Below are positions 26,839 to 35,605 of a stretch of 64,000 bases of DNA, in pieces. The notes beneath the pieces were generated by a model. The model was not told where the DNA came from and ran no database searches. It saw only the letters and a program-made list of their open reading frames with translations. Source of the DNA: Lautropia dentalis (GTDB lineage: Bacteria > Pseudomonadota > Gammaproteobacteria > Burkholderiales > Burkholderiaceae_E); contig NZ_RRUE01000001.1 of assembly GCF_003892345.1 (NCBI RefSeq), forward strand, positions 152,998 to 216,997. Reading direction: 5' to 3'. A program made the position numbers and the translations under genes. Positions within the stretch are counted from its first letter, which is position 1, and every line of letters starts with the position of its first letter.

Positions 26839-28236
26839 ATGAACCATCACCTTCCTCGCCCGCTGTGCGCGGCCCTGTTGACGACAGCCGTTGGCCTCGT
26901 TATGGCTGGTTGCGATTCCCACAAAATCCAGACGCTCGATACCGCCGCCATGGCGGATCTGATCGGCAAGCCCGACACCGTCATCATCGACACCCGTGAC
27001 GACAGCCTCTACAACGGCTTCCACGATCAGGGCGCTCCGCGTGGCGGCCACCTGCCGGGGGCTGGCCAGTTCACCACGGCCTGGCTGGACTACATCGCCC
27101 CGGACAAATTCGAGAGCTTTGCAGCCGGCAAGGGCATCACCCGCGACAAGCGGGTGGTGTTCTACGACAGCAACCCCGACAACCTCGAACGCGTCAGCGC
27201 CGAATTTGCTTCCCGCGGCTACAAGGTGGATATCTACAAGGACTACCTGGCCTGGGCTGCCGACAGCAGCCGCCCGCTCGAATCCTTCCCCAATTACACG
27301 CTGGCCGTCTCGCCCCAGTGGCTGGACCGCCTGATGAAGGGCGGAAAACCGGAAAGCTACGACAACGACCAGTACATGCTGTTCGAAGTCTCGTGGGGGC
27401 CGCTGGAAAAATCCAACGCCTACATGCAGCACATCGTGGGGGCCTACCATTTCGATACCGACTGGATCGAAAACGCCCCGGTCTGGAACCTGTCCGACCC
27501 GAAGGTCATCGAGGCGAACCTGCTGAAAAACGGCATTACCGCCGGCAAGACCATCGTACTGTACTCCGACAACCAGCTGGCGGCCCTGCGGGTGCTGTGG
27601 GCACTGAAATGGGCAGGCGTGAAGGACGTGCGCTTCCTCAACGGGGGCCTGCGTGGCTGGGTGGATGCCGGCCTGCCTACCGAGACGAAGGCCAACACCC
27701 CGGAGCCTGCCGAAAGCTTCGGCGTGAAAATCCCCGCCAACCCGCAGATCGACATCAGCCTGCCGGCCGAAGCGCAGGCGCTGCAGAAAGAGGGCCTCAA
27801 ACTCATCTCCAACCGCTCGTGGGACGAATACACCGGCAAGGTCAGCGGCTACGACTACATCCCCGGCAAGGGGGAACCGAAGGGCGCTATCTGGGGCTTT
27901 GCCGGCACCGACTCGTCCAACATGGCCGACTACTACGACCCGGACAATACCCTGCGCAACCCCAACGAAATCTTTGCGCTCTGGAAAGGGCAGGGCATCG
28001 AGAAGGGAGACAGGCTGGCCTTCTACTGCGGTACCGGCTGGCGTGCCGGTGTGCCCTGGTTCATGACACAGCTGGCGGGCTGGCCCACCACCTACATCTA
28101 CGATGGAGGCTGGAATGCCTGGCAGATGGACTCGGTGTTTCCCGTCCAGAAAGGCGCACCGGACGGCATGAGCAAGCCGGATGCCTTCAACGATTTCGGC
28201 AAGGTGCACAGGCAGGGGGCGTCTTGCAAGAGCTGA
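26839..28236 (+). CDS. Three-domain rhodanese lipoprotein (YnjE-like), copy 1
   Basis: A 465-residue exported sulfurtransferase-like protein. The signal peptide ends at a lipobox (GLVMAGC, Cys about residue 24), so it should be membrane-anchored outside the cytoplasm. Three rhodanese modules are seen: VIIDTRDDSLYNGFHDQGAP without catalytic Cys, a middle one (KTIVLYSDNQLAALRVLWAL) also without Cys, and a last one with LAFYCGTGWRAGVPW carrying the active Cys. This layout matches E. coli YnjE. The start at 26839 is chosen because it begins a normal lipoprotein signal; the frame is open upstream. It follows the TsuA-like transporter. Confidence 0.88.
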   Translation: MNHHLPRPLCAALLTTAVGLVMAGCDSHKIQTLDTAAMADLIGKPDTVIIDTRDDSLYNGFHDQGAPRGGHLPGAGQFTTAWLDYIAPDKFESFAAGKGITRDKRVVFYDSNPDNLERVSAEFASRGYKVDIYKDYLAWAADSSRPLESFPNYTLAVSPQWLDRLMKGGKPESYDNDQYMLFEVSWGPLEKSNAYMQHIVGAYHFDTDWIENAPVWNLSDPKVIEANLLKNGITAGKTIVLYSDNQLAALRVLWALKWAGVKDVRFLNGGLRGWVDAGLPTETKANTPEPAESFGVKIPANPQIDISLPAEAQALQKEGLKLISNRSWDEYTGKVSGYDYIPGKGEPKGAIWGFAGTDSSNMADYYDPDNTLRNPNEIFALWKGQGIEKGDRLAFYCGTGWRAGVPWFMTQLAGWPTTYIYDGGWNAWQMDSVFPVQKGAPDGMSKPDAFNDFGKVHRQGASCKS

Positions 28237-28412
28237 GGCGCGCGTGGCAGGGAGGTGCTGGCTGATGGCACCTCCTGTGGTGTGGTGTCTGGTGGCGTGC
28301 CTTTGGTGCGGGGCGTCTGCGATGGGGCATGCTTTCAATGTGGCACGTCCTGGACGTATCCCACCGGGCGGCTTTGGCTTTTCTGGGGTAGCCCCGAAGC
28401 CGGTTGAAATCC

Positions 28413-29804
28413 TCACGGCTTGATGAGCCATCCCGGATCGACGACCTTCTGCGAAACCTGTGGCTGAAGGGGGGCGTCCTCCTTCACCATCTCCGCCTTC
28501 CATGCGCCATTGGCTTCACGCCGGACCCTGATCTGTGCCACCGGTATTTCATCGTCGTCGCCCAGACGGCCGCGTTGCGCGCCGGTGTCGATGACCCGCG
28601 TGATGGGCTGGCCTCCCTGTGCAAAACTGATTTGCACGGTGGCCTTGTGCTCCGGTCCCTTGAAGTTGTTCACGCCGATCCGGTAGATGCCCTCCTGCAG
28701 TACGCTCGTATCGCATGAGGCGTAGTAGTGTTCGGGGCCGTTGGCAATCCGGTTGTCGATATCCAGTTCCCCCGCCAGCCCTTTGCTGTTCAGGTAATAG
28801 ACGTGCTGGCCGTTGGGCTCCCGGGTGTGCAGGTCGACATCCCCTTCGCCGTCCCAGGTCAGGGTGGTGGTGAACAGGCCGGGGCTGGCCGTTGGCGTTG
28901 TGTTCTTCAGGGAAGCAAGTGCACTGAGCGAGCGTTCTTTCACCAGGCCACGTGCCTTGCGTCCCGCATCCAGGTAGGTTTCCCACAACATGTGGCCGGA
29001 CGCGTCCGATCCTGAAGGAGCCATGAGGATGTTGTTCGATGGGACTGCGGTTGGGCCGTACAAAAGCCTCAGCCCATTGATCACCACATCAATGTAGGCC
29101 AGAAGATGCTCTCCATGGGTTTCTGCTGTAGCGGGGGCTATGTGCAGAGTGGCAACGCTGCTTTCCGGATACCGGGACTTTGTATAGCTCCAGGCCTTGT
29201 TGACAAAAAAGTTGCCCTGCGAGTGCGCGATGAACAGCATCTTCCTGCCTTCGAGCGCCAGCGTGTCAACCTGTGCCTGGTGTCTCCGGTAGTCTTCCTC
29301 GGTGGGCGGGTCATAGAAAAGCCGGGACAGGGCGGCAAGCGTTTTTGAGGTGATGACACGGTAGATGCCTTCCAGAGCCAGCGCCGCTCCCTGAAATACA
29401 CCTGTTACTCTGTCCCATAATGTATGCTGGCCGTGTATGGCTTCCCAGAGGTACTCGAACCGCTTTTCCAGTTCTCCGCTCTCGTCGAGCTGGTGAGCAG
29501 TCTGGATAAAGGTTTCTGCGAGATCCTGAAAGTCGTTGGAGCCAGCTTCTTTGCCCGTGGTGTTATAGAACAGCGTCGGCTCTATTGGCTCTCCGTTATA
29601 GGAGGTTCCGATAAGGTCCCCGAGTCTTTCGAGCGCTTTCCCCGCATCGTCCGAGCTGTTCCACACGCCATTGAAAAAGCCAAGTGCATAGCTGCCCTTC
29701 TGGCAAACCGTATGCTCCGGAATGGATTGCGATGCTGCTGGCGCGGGTTGAATCGAAAGGGATGTGGCGAGAACCAGCAGTGAAATTCTGTGCACAGCTT
29801 TCAT
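28413..29804 (-). CDS. Secreted alpha/beta-hydrolase-like protein with C-terminal YfaP/DUF2135-like domain
   Basis: A 463-residue protein with a signal peptide (ISLLVLATSLSIQPAPAAS). Around residue 205 MLFIAHSQGNFFVNKAW resembles a lipase nucleophile elbow (AHSQG). The C-terminal third contains TLTWDGEGDVDLHTREPNGQ and ELDIDNRIANGPEHYY, the pattern of YfaP/DUF2135 domains, which look like extracellular beta-sandwiches. It starts 21 bp after the lipoprotein at 29826, so they are probably one operon. Base composition is less GC-rich than the flanks. Substrate unknown; catalytic Asp and His not assigned. Confidence 0.7.
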   Translation of the reverse strand: MKAVHRISLLVLATSLSIQPAPAASQSIPEHTVCQKGSYALGFFNGVWNSSDDAGKALERLGDLIGTSYNGEPIEPTLFYNTTGKEAGSNDFQDLAETFIQTAHQLDESGELEKRFEYLWEAIHGQHTLWDRVTGVFQGAALALEGIYRVITSKTLAALSRLFYDPPTEEDYRRHQAQVDTLALEGRKMLFIAHSQGNFFVNKAWSYTKSRYPESSVATLHIAPATAETHGEHLLAYIDVVINGLRLLYGPTAVPSNNILMAPSGSDASGHMLWETYLDAGRKARGLVKERSLSALASLKNTTPTASPGLFTTTLTWDGEGDVDLHTREPNGQHVYYLNSKGLAGELDIDNRIANGPEHYYASCDTSVLQEGIYRIGVNNFKGPEHKATVQISFAQGGQPITRVIDTGAQRGRLGDDDEIPVAQIRVRREANGAWKAEMVKEDAPLQPQVSQKVVDPGWLIKP

Positions 29805-29825
29805 GATGGTTGCTTTTTGGGATGC

Positions 29826-30359
29826 TCACTTGCAGTGGCTTTTGGGGATGGCTACCCAAACGGCGCCATTCAGTGCGGCATTGAATTTTCCGTACGCCTT
29901 GTACCGCTGCCGGGTGTTGACGGTAAAGTTTCGTACCATGGTGTCATGGTACGGATCTGTCCCGGGGAAGGCATCTGCTGCACAGTATGCGGCGGCAAAG
30001 ACGTCATCACCAGCTTCCCGAAGATCGTCCTCGTCCTTGAGGTTTGCCATCATGCCGCGTTTGATGGCCTGATGGAGCACCGTCAGCCGGTGTTTCTGAA
30101 GTTCGGTATCCGGAAGTGACGCGATCCACGCCTCGATGTCATCCCTCACGCCATTGTGGTTGGCGTCCACGCCCTCGATGGTGTCGGTGCGGTCCAGTAT
30201 CGGTAGCTTCCCTTTGGCTTCCAGTTGTTGAAATGCTTCCTTGAAGTTTCGTGGGGGTGTTTCTGTGGATGAAGGGGCGTTGGGACCGCCGCAGGCGGCA
30301 ATGGCGGCCGAGAGCAGAACGGTCAGCAGAACGGGGCGCAGAAGACGGGAAGGGCGCAT
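29826..30359 (-). CDS. Lipoprotein with an EF-hand-like calcium loop, paralog B
   Basis: A 177-residue protein with a lipoprotein signal (LLSAAIAACGG). IEGVDANHNGVRDDIEAWI has the DxNxNGxxDxxE spacing of an EF-hand-like or thrombospondin-type calcium loop. The rest is charged and largely helical, ending with a WVAIPKSHC motif. The start at 30359 is chosen for the lipoprotein signal. The upstream gene at 30700 is a paralog with the same loop, and both have a similar hairpin in their leader. It precedes the hydrolase gene by 21 bp. Function unknown. Confidence 0.72.
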   Translation of the reverse strand: MRPSRLLRPVLLTVLLSAAIAACGGPNAPSSTETPPRNFKEAFQQLEAKGKLPILDRTDTIEGVDANHNGVRDDIEAWIASLPDTELQKHRLTVLHQAIKRGMMANLKDEDDLREAGDDVFAAAYCAADAFPGTDPYHDTMVRNFTVNTRQRYKAYGKFNAALNGAVWVAIPKSHCK

Positions 30360-30379
30360 GACGGTAGTCCTTGTACAGG

Positions 30380-30415
30380 GGCCGCCCCTGGGTGGGGCGG
30401 CATGGACGCTATCAT
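30380..30415 (-). promoter_or_regulatory. Conserved leader hairpin of paralog B
   Basis: GCCGCCCC and GGGGCGGC form a stem around a 5-nt loop about 20-45 nt upstream of the start codon, followed outwards by GGACGCtATCATG. The same layout precedes paralog A at 31260-31300. Confidence 0.6.
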
Positions 30416-30699
30416 GCGCGGGACTGCGCGTGCTGCCTATAGGCCAAATGGATAATCCGGGCAGATTTATCGCCGGGAGAATTCCATCTTCGTGAAATAG
30501 TACACACGTCCCTGCGTTATTGGCCTGCCGGGTAATCCCCTCTTTCCCATCCTGGGAAGACATGTTTCGTACAATTGCCTGTGTCCCATGGCAGGCAGTC
30601 GTGCATTGAGCCCGGAAATGGTCGTCTCTGGTCGGTCCAGGTCGGCTATGCATACCGGAGGCATGCAGTTTTGTTTCATGAATGGAGTGGAGGGGGGCG

Positions 30700-31239
30700 T
30701 CACGGACGTATGCATGCTTCGTGTGGATAGCTGAAGCTCACGGTTCCGTTCTGGGATGCATTGAAGCGCCGGTATGCCTTCTTCCTTGCCCGGGTGTTGA
30801 CGGTCAGTTTCTCTATTTCCGCTCCGCGGTGGTATCCCAGCAATGTATCCGGTGGATAGGCGTCCATCTGGCAGTCGGTGGTCAGCGTGATGTCATTCGC
30901 TACCTCTCTGAGTGCATACTCGTCCTTGACATCCACCAGCATCGAGTTCGTGACGGCAGTGTGAACGCGACCGAGCCAGTATTTCTGTTCTTCGTTGTCC
31001 GGCAGCCTGGCAATCCATGCTTCGATGTCGTCCCGCACACCGTCGTGGTTGGCATCCACGCCTGCGATGGTGTCGGTTCGGTCCGGCACGGGGCGTCTTT
31101 TTCTGGCTTTCTGCTGGTGCTGCGCTTTGTGTGGGGATGATTCTGCCTGAGAAGGGGGATTCAGGCTGCCACAGGCGACGACAGTGACAGCGCTCAGGGC
31201 GGCCAGCAAGGCAGGCCGCAGAAGACGGACACGGTGCAT
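30700..31239 (-). CDS. Lipoprotein with an EF-hand-like calcium loop, paralog A
   Basis: A 179-residue protein parallel to the gene at 29826: the N-terminal signal MHRVRLLRPALLAALSAVTV with lipobox VVAC, the near-identical loop TIAGVDANHDGVRDDIEAWI, and similar spacing to a basic C-terminal part (KLTVNTRARKKAYRRFNA). The two arose by tandem duplication that included about 120 bp of upstream sequence. Function unknown. The intergenic stretch to paralog B is about 340 bp and holds only the duplicated leader. Confidence 0.72.
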   Translation of the reverse strand: MHRVRLLRPALLAALSAVTVVACGSLNPPSQAESSPHKAQHQQKARKRRPVPDRTDTIAGVDANHDGVRDDIEAWIARLPDNEEQKYWLGRVHTAVTNSMLVDVKDEYALREVANDITLTTDCQMDAYPPDTLLGYHRGAEIEKLTVNTRARKKAYRRFNASQNGTVSFSYPHEACIRP

Positions 31240-31259
31240 GACATGGGTCCTTGCGCAAG

Positions 31260-31300
31260 GCACTGCCCCGGGATGGGGCAGCGTGGACGCCATCATGTAC
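31260..31300 (-). promoter_or_regulatory. Conserved leader hairpin of paralog A
   Basis: CTGCCCC and GGGGCAG pair around GGGAT, in the same position relative to the start as the hairpin of paralog B, with the flanking GGTCCTTG and TGGACGCCATCATG also conserved. Confidence 0.6.
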
Positions 31301-31351
31301 GACTTCTGTGCGCACCACCCATGCCTCGGGTCAAATGGACAGCCTGGGTGG

Positions 31352-31453
31352 ATTCATCGGTGATAAACCGTTGGTTCTGTGCGATATTCACCGGCGAGCA
31401 ACCGTTGGTCCTGTGCGATATTCATCGGTGAGCAATCGTTGGCCCTGTGAGAC
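31352..31453. repeat. Three tandem 34-bp repeats
   Basis: Adjacent copies at 31352-31385, 31386-31419 and 31420-31453 share the frame ATTCATCGGTGA...CGTTGG...CTGTGCGAT with a few substitutions. They lie between paralog A (divergent side) and the 3' end of the GST gene, with no spacers. Confidence 0.92.
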
Positions 31454-31541
31454 ACGCGGGTCATGAACGCATTCGTTTCTGCGCTGGCCCCGGCCGCGTG
31501 CTGGCAAGACGCCGTTCAGGCAAGGCAGTGCGCCAGGCTTG

Positions 31542-32138
31542 TTACAGCGCCCCCACCGTCTGCGCCCCGGTGGTTGCCAGCGCTTCCGGCCGGGTCTTCT
31601 CGGCCAGCGGCCGGGCGGCAAATACCTCCACGGCGGCTTTGGTGTCGTCGCGGGCGGCGGCCTCGTACACGTCGGGGCGGCGCAGCTTGATGGTCAGCAG
31701 CACGAGGGCCAGCATCACGTCCGGCCATTTGTCCGAGCTGCCATCGAACGCGGGCACCCTGGGCAGGGCACGCTGCAGGGCGGCAATGCCGCGGGCTACC
31801 AGCGGATGATCGTCGCTGTCCGGGGCCTTGAAGCGCACCAGCTTCACCACCTGCGCCAGCATGTCCAGCAGGGCCAGGGCCTGCGAGGTGCCGGACAGGT
31901 AGCGCGGCGTGGGCAGCTGGTTCTCCAGATACTGGCAGATGGACAGCGTGCCGGCGATGACGCTGCCGTCGTTGAGCAGCAGCACCGGAATCTGGCTCAG
32001 TGGGTTGACGGCTTCCAGTTCGGGCGGGTTCTGCCACGGGTCCACCAGCTGCATGGGCAGATCGTCGAGTCCCAGTTGAAGTGCCCGCGCCAGGCAGATA
32101 CGGCTGTAGGGTGACGTCGGGCTGATGTAGAGCTTCAT
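31542..32138 (-). CDS. Glutathione S-transferase family protein, copy 1
   Basis: A 198-residue GST. The thioredoxin-fold N-terminus MKLYISPTSPYSRICLARAL holds the likely active-site serine region; NPLSQIPVLLLNDG contains the cis-proline; the C-terminal helical domain follows. GGAGG lies about 8 bp before the ATG at 32138. It shares about two thirds identity by eye with the GST at 46610. It is upstream-adjacent to ydiJ copy 1 on the same strand with a 183-bp gap. Confidence 0.9.
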   Translation of the reverse strand: MKLYISPTSPYSRICLARALQLGLDDLPMQLVDPWQNPPELEAVNPLSQIPVLLLNDGSVIAGTLSICQYLENQLPTPRYLSGTSQALALLDMLAQVVKLVRFKAPDSDDHPLVARGIAALQRALPRVPAFDGSSDKWPDVMLALVLLTIKLRRPDVYEAAARDDTKAAVEVFAARPLAEKTRPEALATTGAQTVGAL

Positions 32139-32320
32139 GCAAACCTCCGGCAACAGGATAGGGGGATTAATTCGGGACCAGCGCAGGGACGAATGCGTTC
32201 ATGACAAGCGCTGAGCGTCCGATGGTACACCCGCCCTGCCTCCCTTCCCCGGCTTCCACGCTGGCCGGATGGTTGCTGCCGAGAGGCGGAACGATTCACA
32301 TCCCGCCATCGGCGGCGGAT

Positions 32321-35300
32321 TCATTCGCCCTGCTGCGCCCGCACCCGTTCCAGCAGCACCTGCAGCGGGTGCCGCAGTGTCTGGTGAGCCATCCGCTTGA
32401 CCTGGCTGCGGCACGAGTAGCCGGTGGCCAGTGCCTCGCCGGCCTCGGCTGCGGGTCGCTCCACCTGGGCCTGCCACGACTGGCTGTAGATCACGCGCGA
32501 CGTGCCCGCGTTGCGTGCTTCGTGCCCGTAGGTGCCGGCCATGCCGCAGCAGCCCGTGGCCTGCACCTGCAGTTTCAGCCCGAAGCGCTCGAACACCTTC
32601 ACCCACTGGGCATTGCTGTTCGGCTCACTGGTCTTTTCGGTACAGTGCGCCAGCAGGCGATAGGGGGGGGGGGATGGGGCTGTATCCAGGGGGGCGTTGG
32701 GCTGCTCGCAGGGAGCATGGCGGACGGGCAGTGAGGCGGCATTCGCCCGGTTGCTGCTGGTGACTGCTGTGCCGGCCAGTACCGTCTGCATGACAGTGGG
32801 GCGCTGGTCTGGCTGGGCGGCTGTACTGGCTGTACTGCCTGGGCTGGTCGTATCGGCGCGTGCCGTATCGGGGGGAGTATCGGCTGTCGTCTTCATGCGA
32901 GAACCGACCAGTGGCTCCGCATCCAGCACCGCCAGCAGCCATTCCTGCGGCAGCAGTACCTTCGGCACCTCGCCAATCCCCTCGACCTTGGTGTACTCCT
33001 GCCGGAACACCAGTGTCATGGCCGGGTCCAGGCCCACCAGCGGAATGCCGAAGGCCGCCAGTTCGCGCAGCCTGCGGGTGTGCCGGCGGGCGGTGCGGGC
33101 AAAGGCCGGCAGAAAGCCCTGCACCTGCAGCGGTTTGCCGTTGGCGTGCAGGGGCGCCAGCCACACATGCAGGCCCAGCCGGGCCGCCAGTTCGATGAAG
33201 TCGGCCAGCTGTTCGGTTTCGAAGTAGCGGGTGAAGCTGTCCTGCACCAGAATCACGCTGCGGGCACGGTCTGCGGTGCCCAGGGCAGCCAGTGTGGCGG
33301 GGGAGGCCGTCTGCACCTGCCATCGCTTCAGCGATGGCTGCAGGGGCAGGCGCGACAGCAGTGGGCTGTCCACCATGCCGATGCGGGTTTCCAGCAGGCG
33401 CTGCACCATCCGGTTGCCCATGATGCCGTTGTACAGCCAGGGCGCATGCGCCAGCCACGGCATGGAAAACTCCAGCGAGCCGATCAGATAATCGCGCAGG
33501 GGCCGCTGGTAGCGCTGGTGATAGAGCTGCAGAAAGCGCGACCGGAAGTCCGGCACGTTCACCTTGACGGGGCACTGCCCCGCACACGACTTGCACGACA
33601 GGCAGCCGGCCATGGCCTCGTACACCTCGTGCGAAAAATCGGCCGTGCCGCGCCGGGCCGCCCGCGCGTTCTGCCAGCGGCTGTGGAGCGTGCGCCAGAA
33701 GCCGGGCGGGTTGCGCGACAGTTCCAGCACATCCACGCCGGCATGGCCCTGCAGGCGCAGCCATTCGCGGATCAGCGAGGCACGGCCCTTCGGGGAATGC
33801 ACGCGCTGCCGTGTGGCCTTCCATGACGGGCACATGGCGTCGTCCGGGTCGTAGTTGTAGCAGGCGCCGTTGCCGTTGCAGTGCATGGCGGCGCCGTAGG
33901 CCTGCCAGACGCGCTCGTCGATCTGGCGGTCGTGTTCGCCGCGGGTGGGCACGCCGTCGATTTTCAGGAGTTTTGCGGGGCTCTGCCATGCGGTGGCAAT
34001 CTTGCCCGGGTTGATCTGGTTGTATGGGTCGAAGGCGGCCTTGAGTTTCTGCAGTACGGGGTACAGTTCGCCAAAATAGCTTTCGGCGTATTCCGAGCGT
34101 ACGCCCTTGCCGTGCTCGCCCCACAACAGCCCGCCGTAGCGCTGTGCCAGTGCGGCCACCGCATCGCTCACCGGACGGACCAGGGCTGCGTATTCTGGAT
34201 CCTTCATATCCAGCGCCGGTCGCACGTGCAGCACGCCGGCATCCACGTGGCCGAACATGCCATACTGCAGGCCGTGGCTGTCCAGCAGCGCGCGAAATTC
34301 GGCAATGAAGTCGGCCAGATTCTCCGGCGGCACCGCCGTATCTTCCACGAAGGGCTGCGGCCGCGCCTCGCCCTGCACGTTGCCCAGCAGGCCCACTGCG
34401 CGCTTGCGCATGGCATACACGCGCTTCACGGCGTCGGTGCCCACCGCCAGCGTGTGCCCCAGCCGACGCACCGTGGTGTCGGTCTGCAGATGCTGCACGA
34501 AGCGTGCCACCCGGGCATCCACCTCCGCTGGGTCATTGCCGCTGAATTCCACCAGATTGATGCCCAGCGTGGGCTCGCCTTCACTCGCCGGAAAATATTC
34601 GGCCACGCTGTTCCAGACGAAATCGTTCATGGCCAGCAGCAGCACCTTCGAATCTACCGTTTCGATGGACAGGGGCTTTTGCGCAATCAGCGCCCGGGCA
34701 TCGCGCAGTGCATCCATGAAGGCCGCATAGCGCACATTCACCAGTACCGAATATTCTGGAATGGGCAGGATGTTGAGCTTTGCCTCCACCACGAAGCCCA
34801 GTGACCCTTCGGCCCCGCACAGCACGCTGTTCAGGTTGAAGCGGCCGTCAGCCTCGCGCAGGTGGGCCAGATCGTAGCCGGTCAGGCAGCGGTTGAGTTT
34901 CGGAAACTTTGCGGCAATCAGGCCGGCCTGTTCATCGGCAATGCGGCGCGTCGTGCGGTACACCCGGCCCACACGGCCCGGGCCGGCGCACAGGGCATCG
35001 AGCTGCGCATCGTCCACCGCCTCGCTGAAGAAGCGCTCGCCGCCCAGCAGCACGAAATCGAGCCCCAGCACGTGGTTGCGCGTCTTGCCGTAGGTACAGC
35101 TGCCCTGGCCGCTGGCATCGGTGTTGATCATGCCACCGAGGGTGGCGCGGTTGGAGGTGGACAGTTCCGGCGCAAAGAACATGCCGTGGGGTTTGAGCGC
35201 CGCATTGAGCTGGTCCTTCACCACGCCTGCCTGCACCCGCACCCAGCCTTCGGCGGCATCGATCTCCAGAATGCCGTTCATGTGGCGCGACAGGTCCATC

Positions 35301-35605
35301 ACCAGCCCGTTGGTGAGTGACTGGCCATTGGTGCCCGTGCCACCGCCCCGGGGGGCCAGTGTCACCTCACGATACTCGTCCTGCCCGAGCAGCCGGGCCA
35401 CCCGTTGCACGTCCTGGGCATGGCGGGGGAACAGCACGGCTTTCGGCGGGTACTGGTAGAGCGAGTTGTCGGTGGCAAACAGCGTCTGGGTGCCGTAGCT
35501 GGCGTCGATCTCGCCCTCGAAGCCGGCTTCGCGCAGTGCATCCAGAAACTGCCGCCAGATGCCGGAGGGCGCATGTTCGGACTGGGGCAGGGGGGCGATG
35601 GGCAT
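32321..35605 (-). CDS. ydiJ: YdiJ-type FAD-linked oxidase / Fe-S dehydrogenase, copy 1
   Basis: A 1094-residue fusion of an FAD-binding PCMH domain (APRGGGTGTNGQSLTNGL; TLGGMINTDASGQGSCTYGK), an FAD-oxidase C-terminal domain, a 4Fe-4S ferredoxin part (CLSCKSCAGQCPVKVN near residue 660) and a CCG domain (QVQATGCCGMAGTYGHE). E. coli YdiJ, of the same build (about 1018 residues), oxidises D-2-hydroxyglutarate. The start at 35605 matches the start of its paralog. A variable linker of about 100 residues near 930-1030 is rich in Thr, Ala and Pro and contains an 11-base G tract on the plus strand (32663-32673). Confidence 0.9.
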   Translation of the reverse strand: MPIAPLPQSEHAPSGIWRQFLDALREAGFEGEIDASYGTQTLFATDNSLYQYPPKAVLFPRHAQDVQRVARLLGQDEYREVTLAPRGGGTGTNGQSLTNGLVMDLSRHMNGILEIDAAEGWVRVQAGVVKDQLNAALKPHGMFFAPELSTSNRATLGGMINTDASGQGSCTYGKTRNHVLGLDFVLLGGERFFSEAVDDAQLDALCAGPGRVGRVYRTTRRIADEQAGLIAAKFPKLNRCLTGYDLAHLREADGRFNLNSVLCGAEGSLGFVVEAKLNILPIPEYSVLVNVRYAAFMDALRDARALIAQKPLSIETVDSKVLLLAMNDFVWNSVAEYFPASEGEPTLGINLVEFSGNDPAEVDARVARFVQHLQTDTTVRRLGHTLAVGTDAVKRVYAMRKRAVGLLGNVQGEARPQPFVEDTAVPPENLADFIAEFRALLDSHGLQYGMFGHVDAGVLHVRPALDMKDPEYAALVRPVSDAVAALAQRYGGLLWGEHGKGVRSEYAESYFGELYPVLQKLKAAFDPYNQINPGKIATAWQSPAKLLKIDGVPTRGEHDRQIDERVWQAYGAAMHCNGNGACYNYDPDDAMCPSWKATRQRVHSPKGRASLIREWLRLQGHAGVDVLELSRNPPGFWRTLHSRWQNARAARRGTADFSHEVYEAMAGCLSCKSCAGQCPVKVNVPDFRSRFLQLYHQRYQRPLRDYLIGSLEFSMPWLAHAPWLYNGIMGNRMVQRLLETRIGMVDSPLLSRLPLQPSLKRWQVQTASPATLAALGTADRARSVILVQDSFTRYFETEQLADFIELAARLGLHVWLAPLHANGKPLQVQGFLPAFARTARRHTRRLRELAAFGIPLVGLDPAMTLVFRQEYTKVEGIGEVPKVLLPQEWLLAVLDAEPLVGSRMKTTADTPPDTARADTTSPGSTASTAAQPDQRPTVMQTVLAGTAVTSSNRANAASLPVRHAPCEQPNAPLDTAPSPPPYRLLAHCTEKTSEPNSNAQWVKVFERFGLKLQVQATGCCGMAGTYGHEARNAGTSRVIYSQSWQAQVERPAAEAGEALATGYSCRSQVKRMAHQTLRHPLQVLLERVRAQQGE
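32663..32673. repeat. 11-G homopolymer inside ydiJ copy 1
   Basis: Eleven consecutive G on the plus strand, read as Pro codons on the coding strand in the variable linker. Slippage would shift the frame before the C-terminal CCG domain. Confidence 0.95.

Noticed and set aside
28251..28275. Hairpin after rhodanese copy 1 as a terminator
   Set aside because: The 8-bp stem GGAGGTGC/GCACCTCC is clear, but it is followed by TGTGGTGTGG rather than a T-run, so a rho-independent terminator cannot be claimed.
31352..31453. Possible CRISPR array
   Set aside because: Three 34-bp repeats directly abut with no spacers, and no cas genes are present. The 16-bp array at 1323-1402 is rejected for the same reason.
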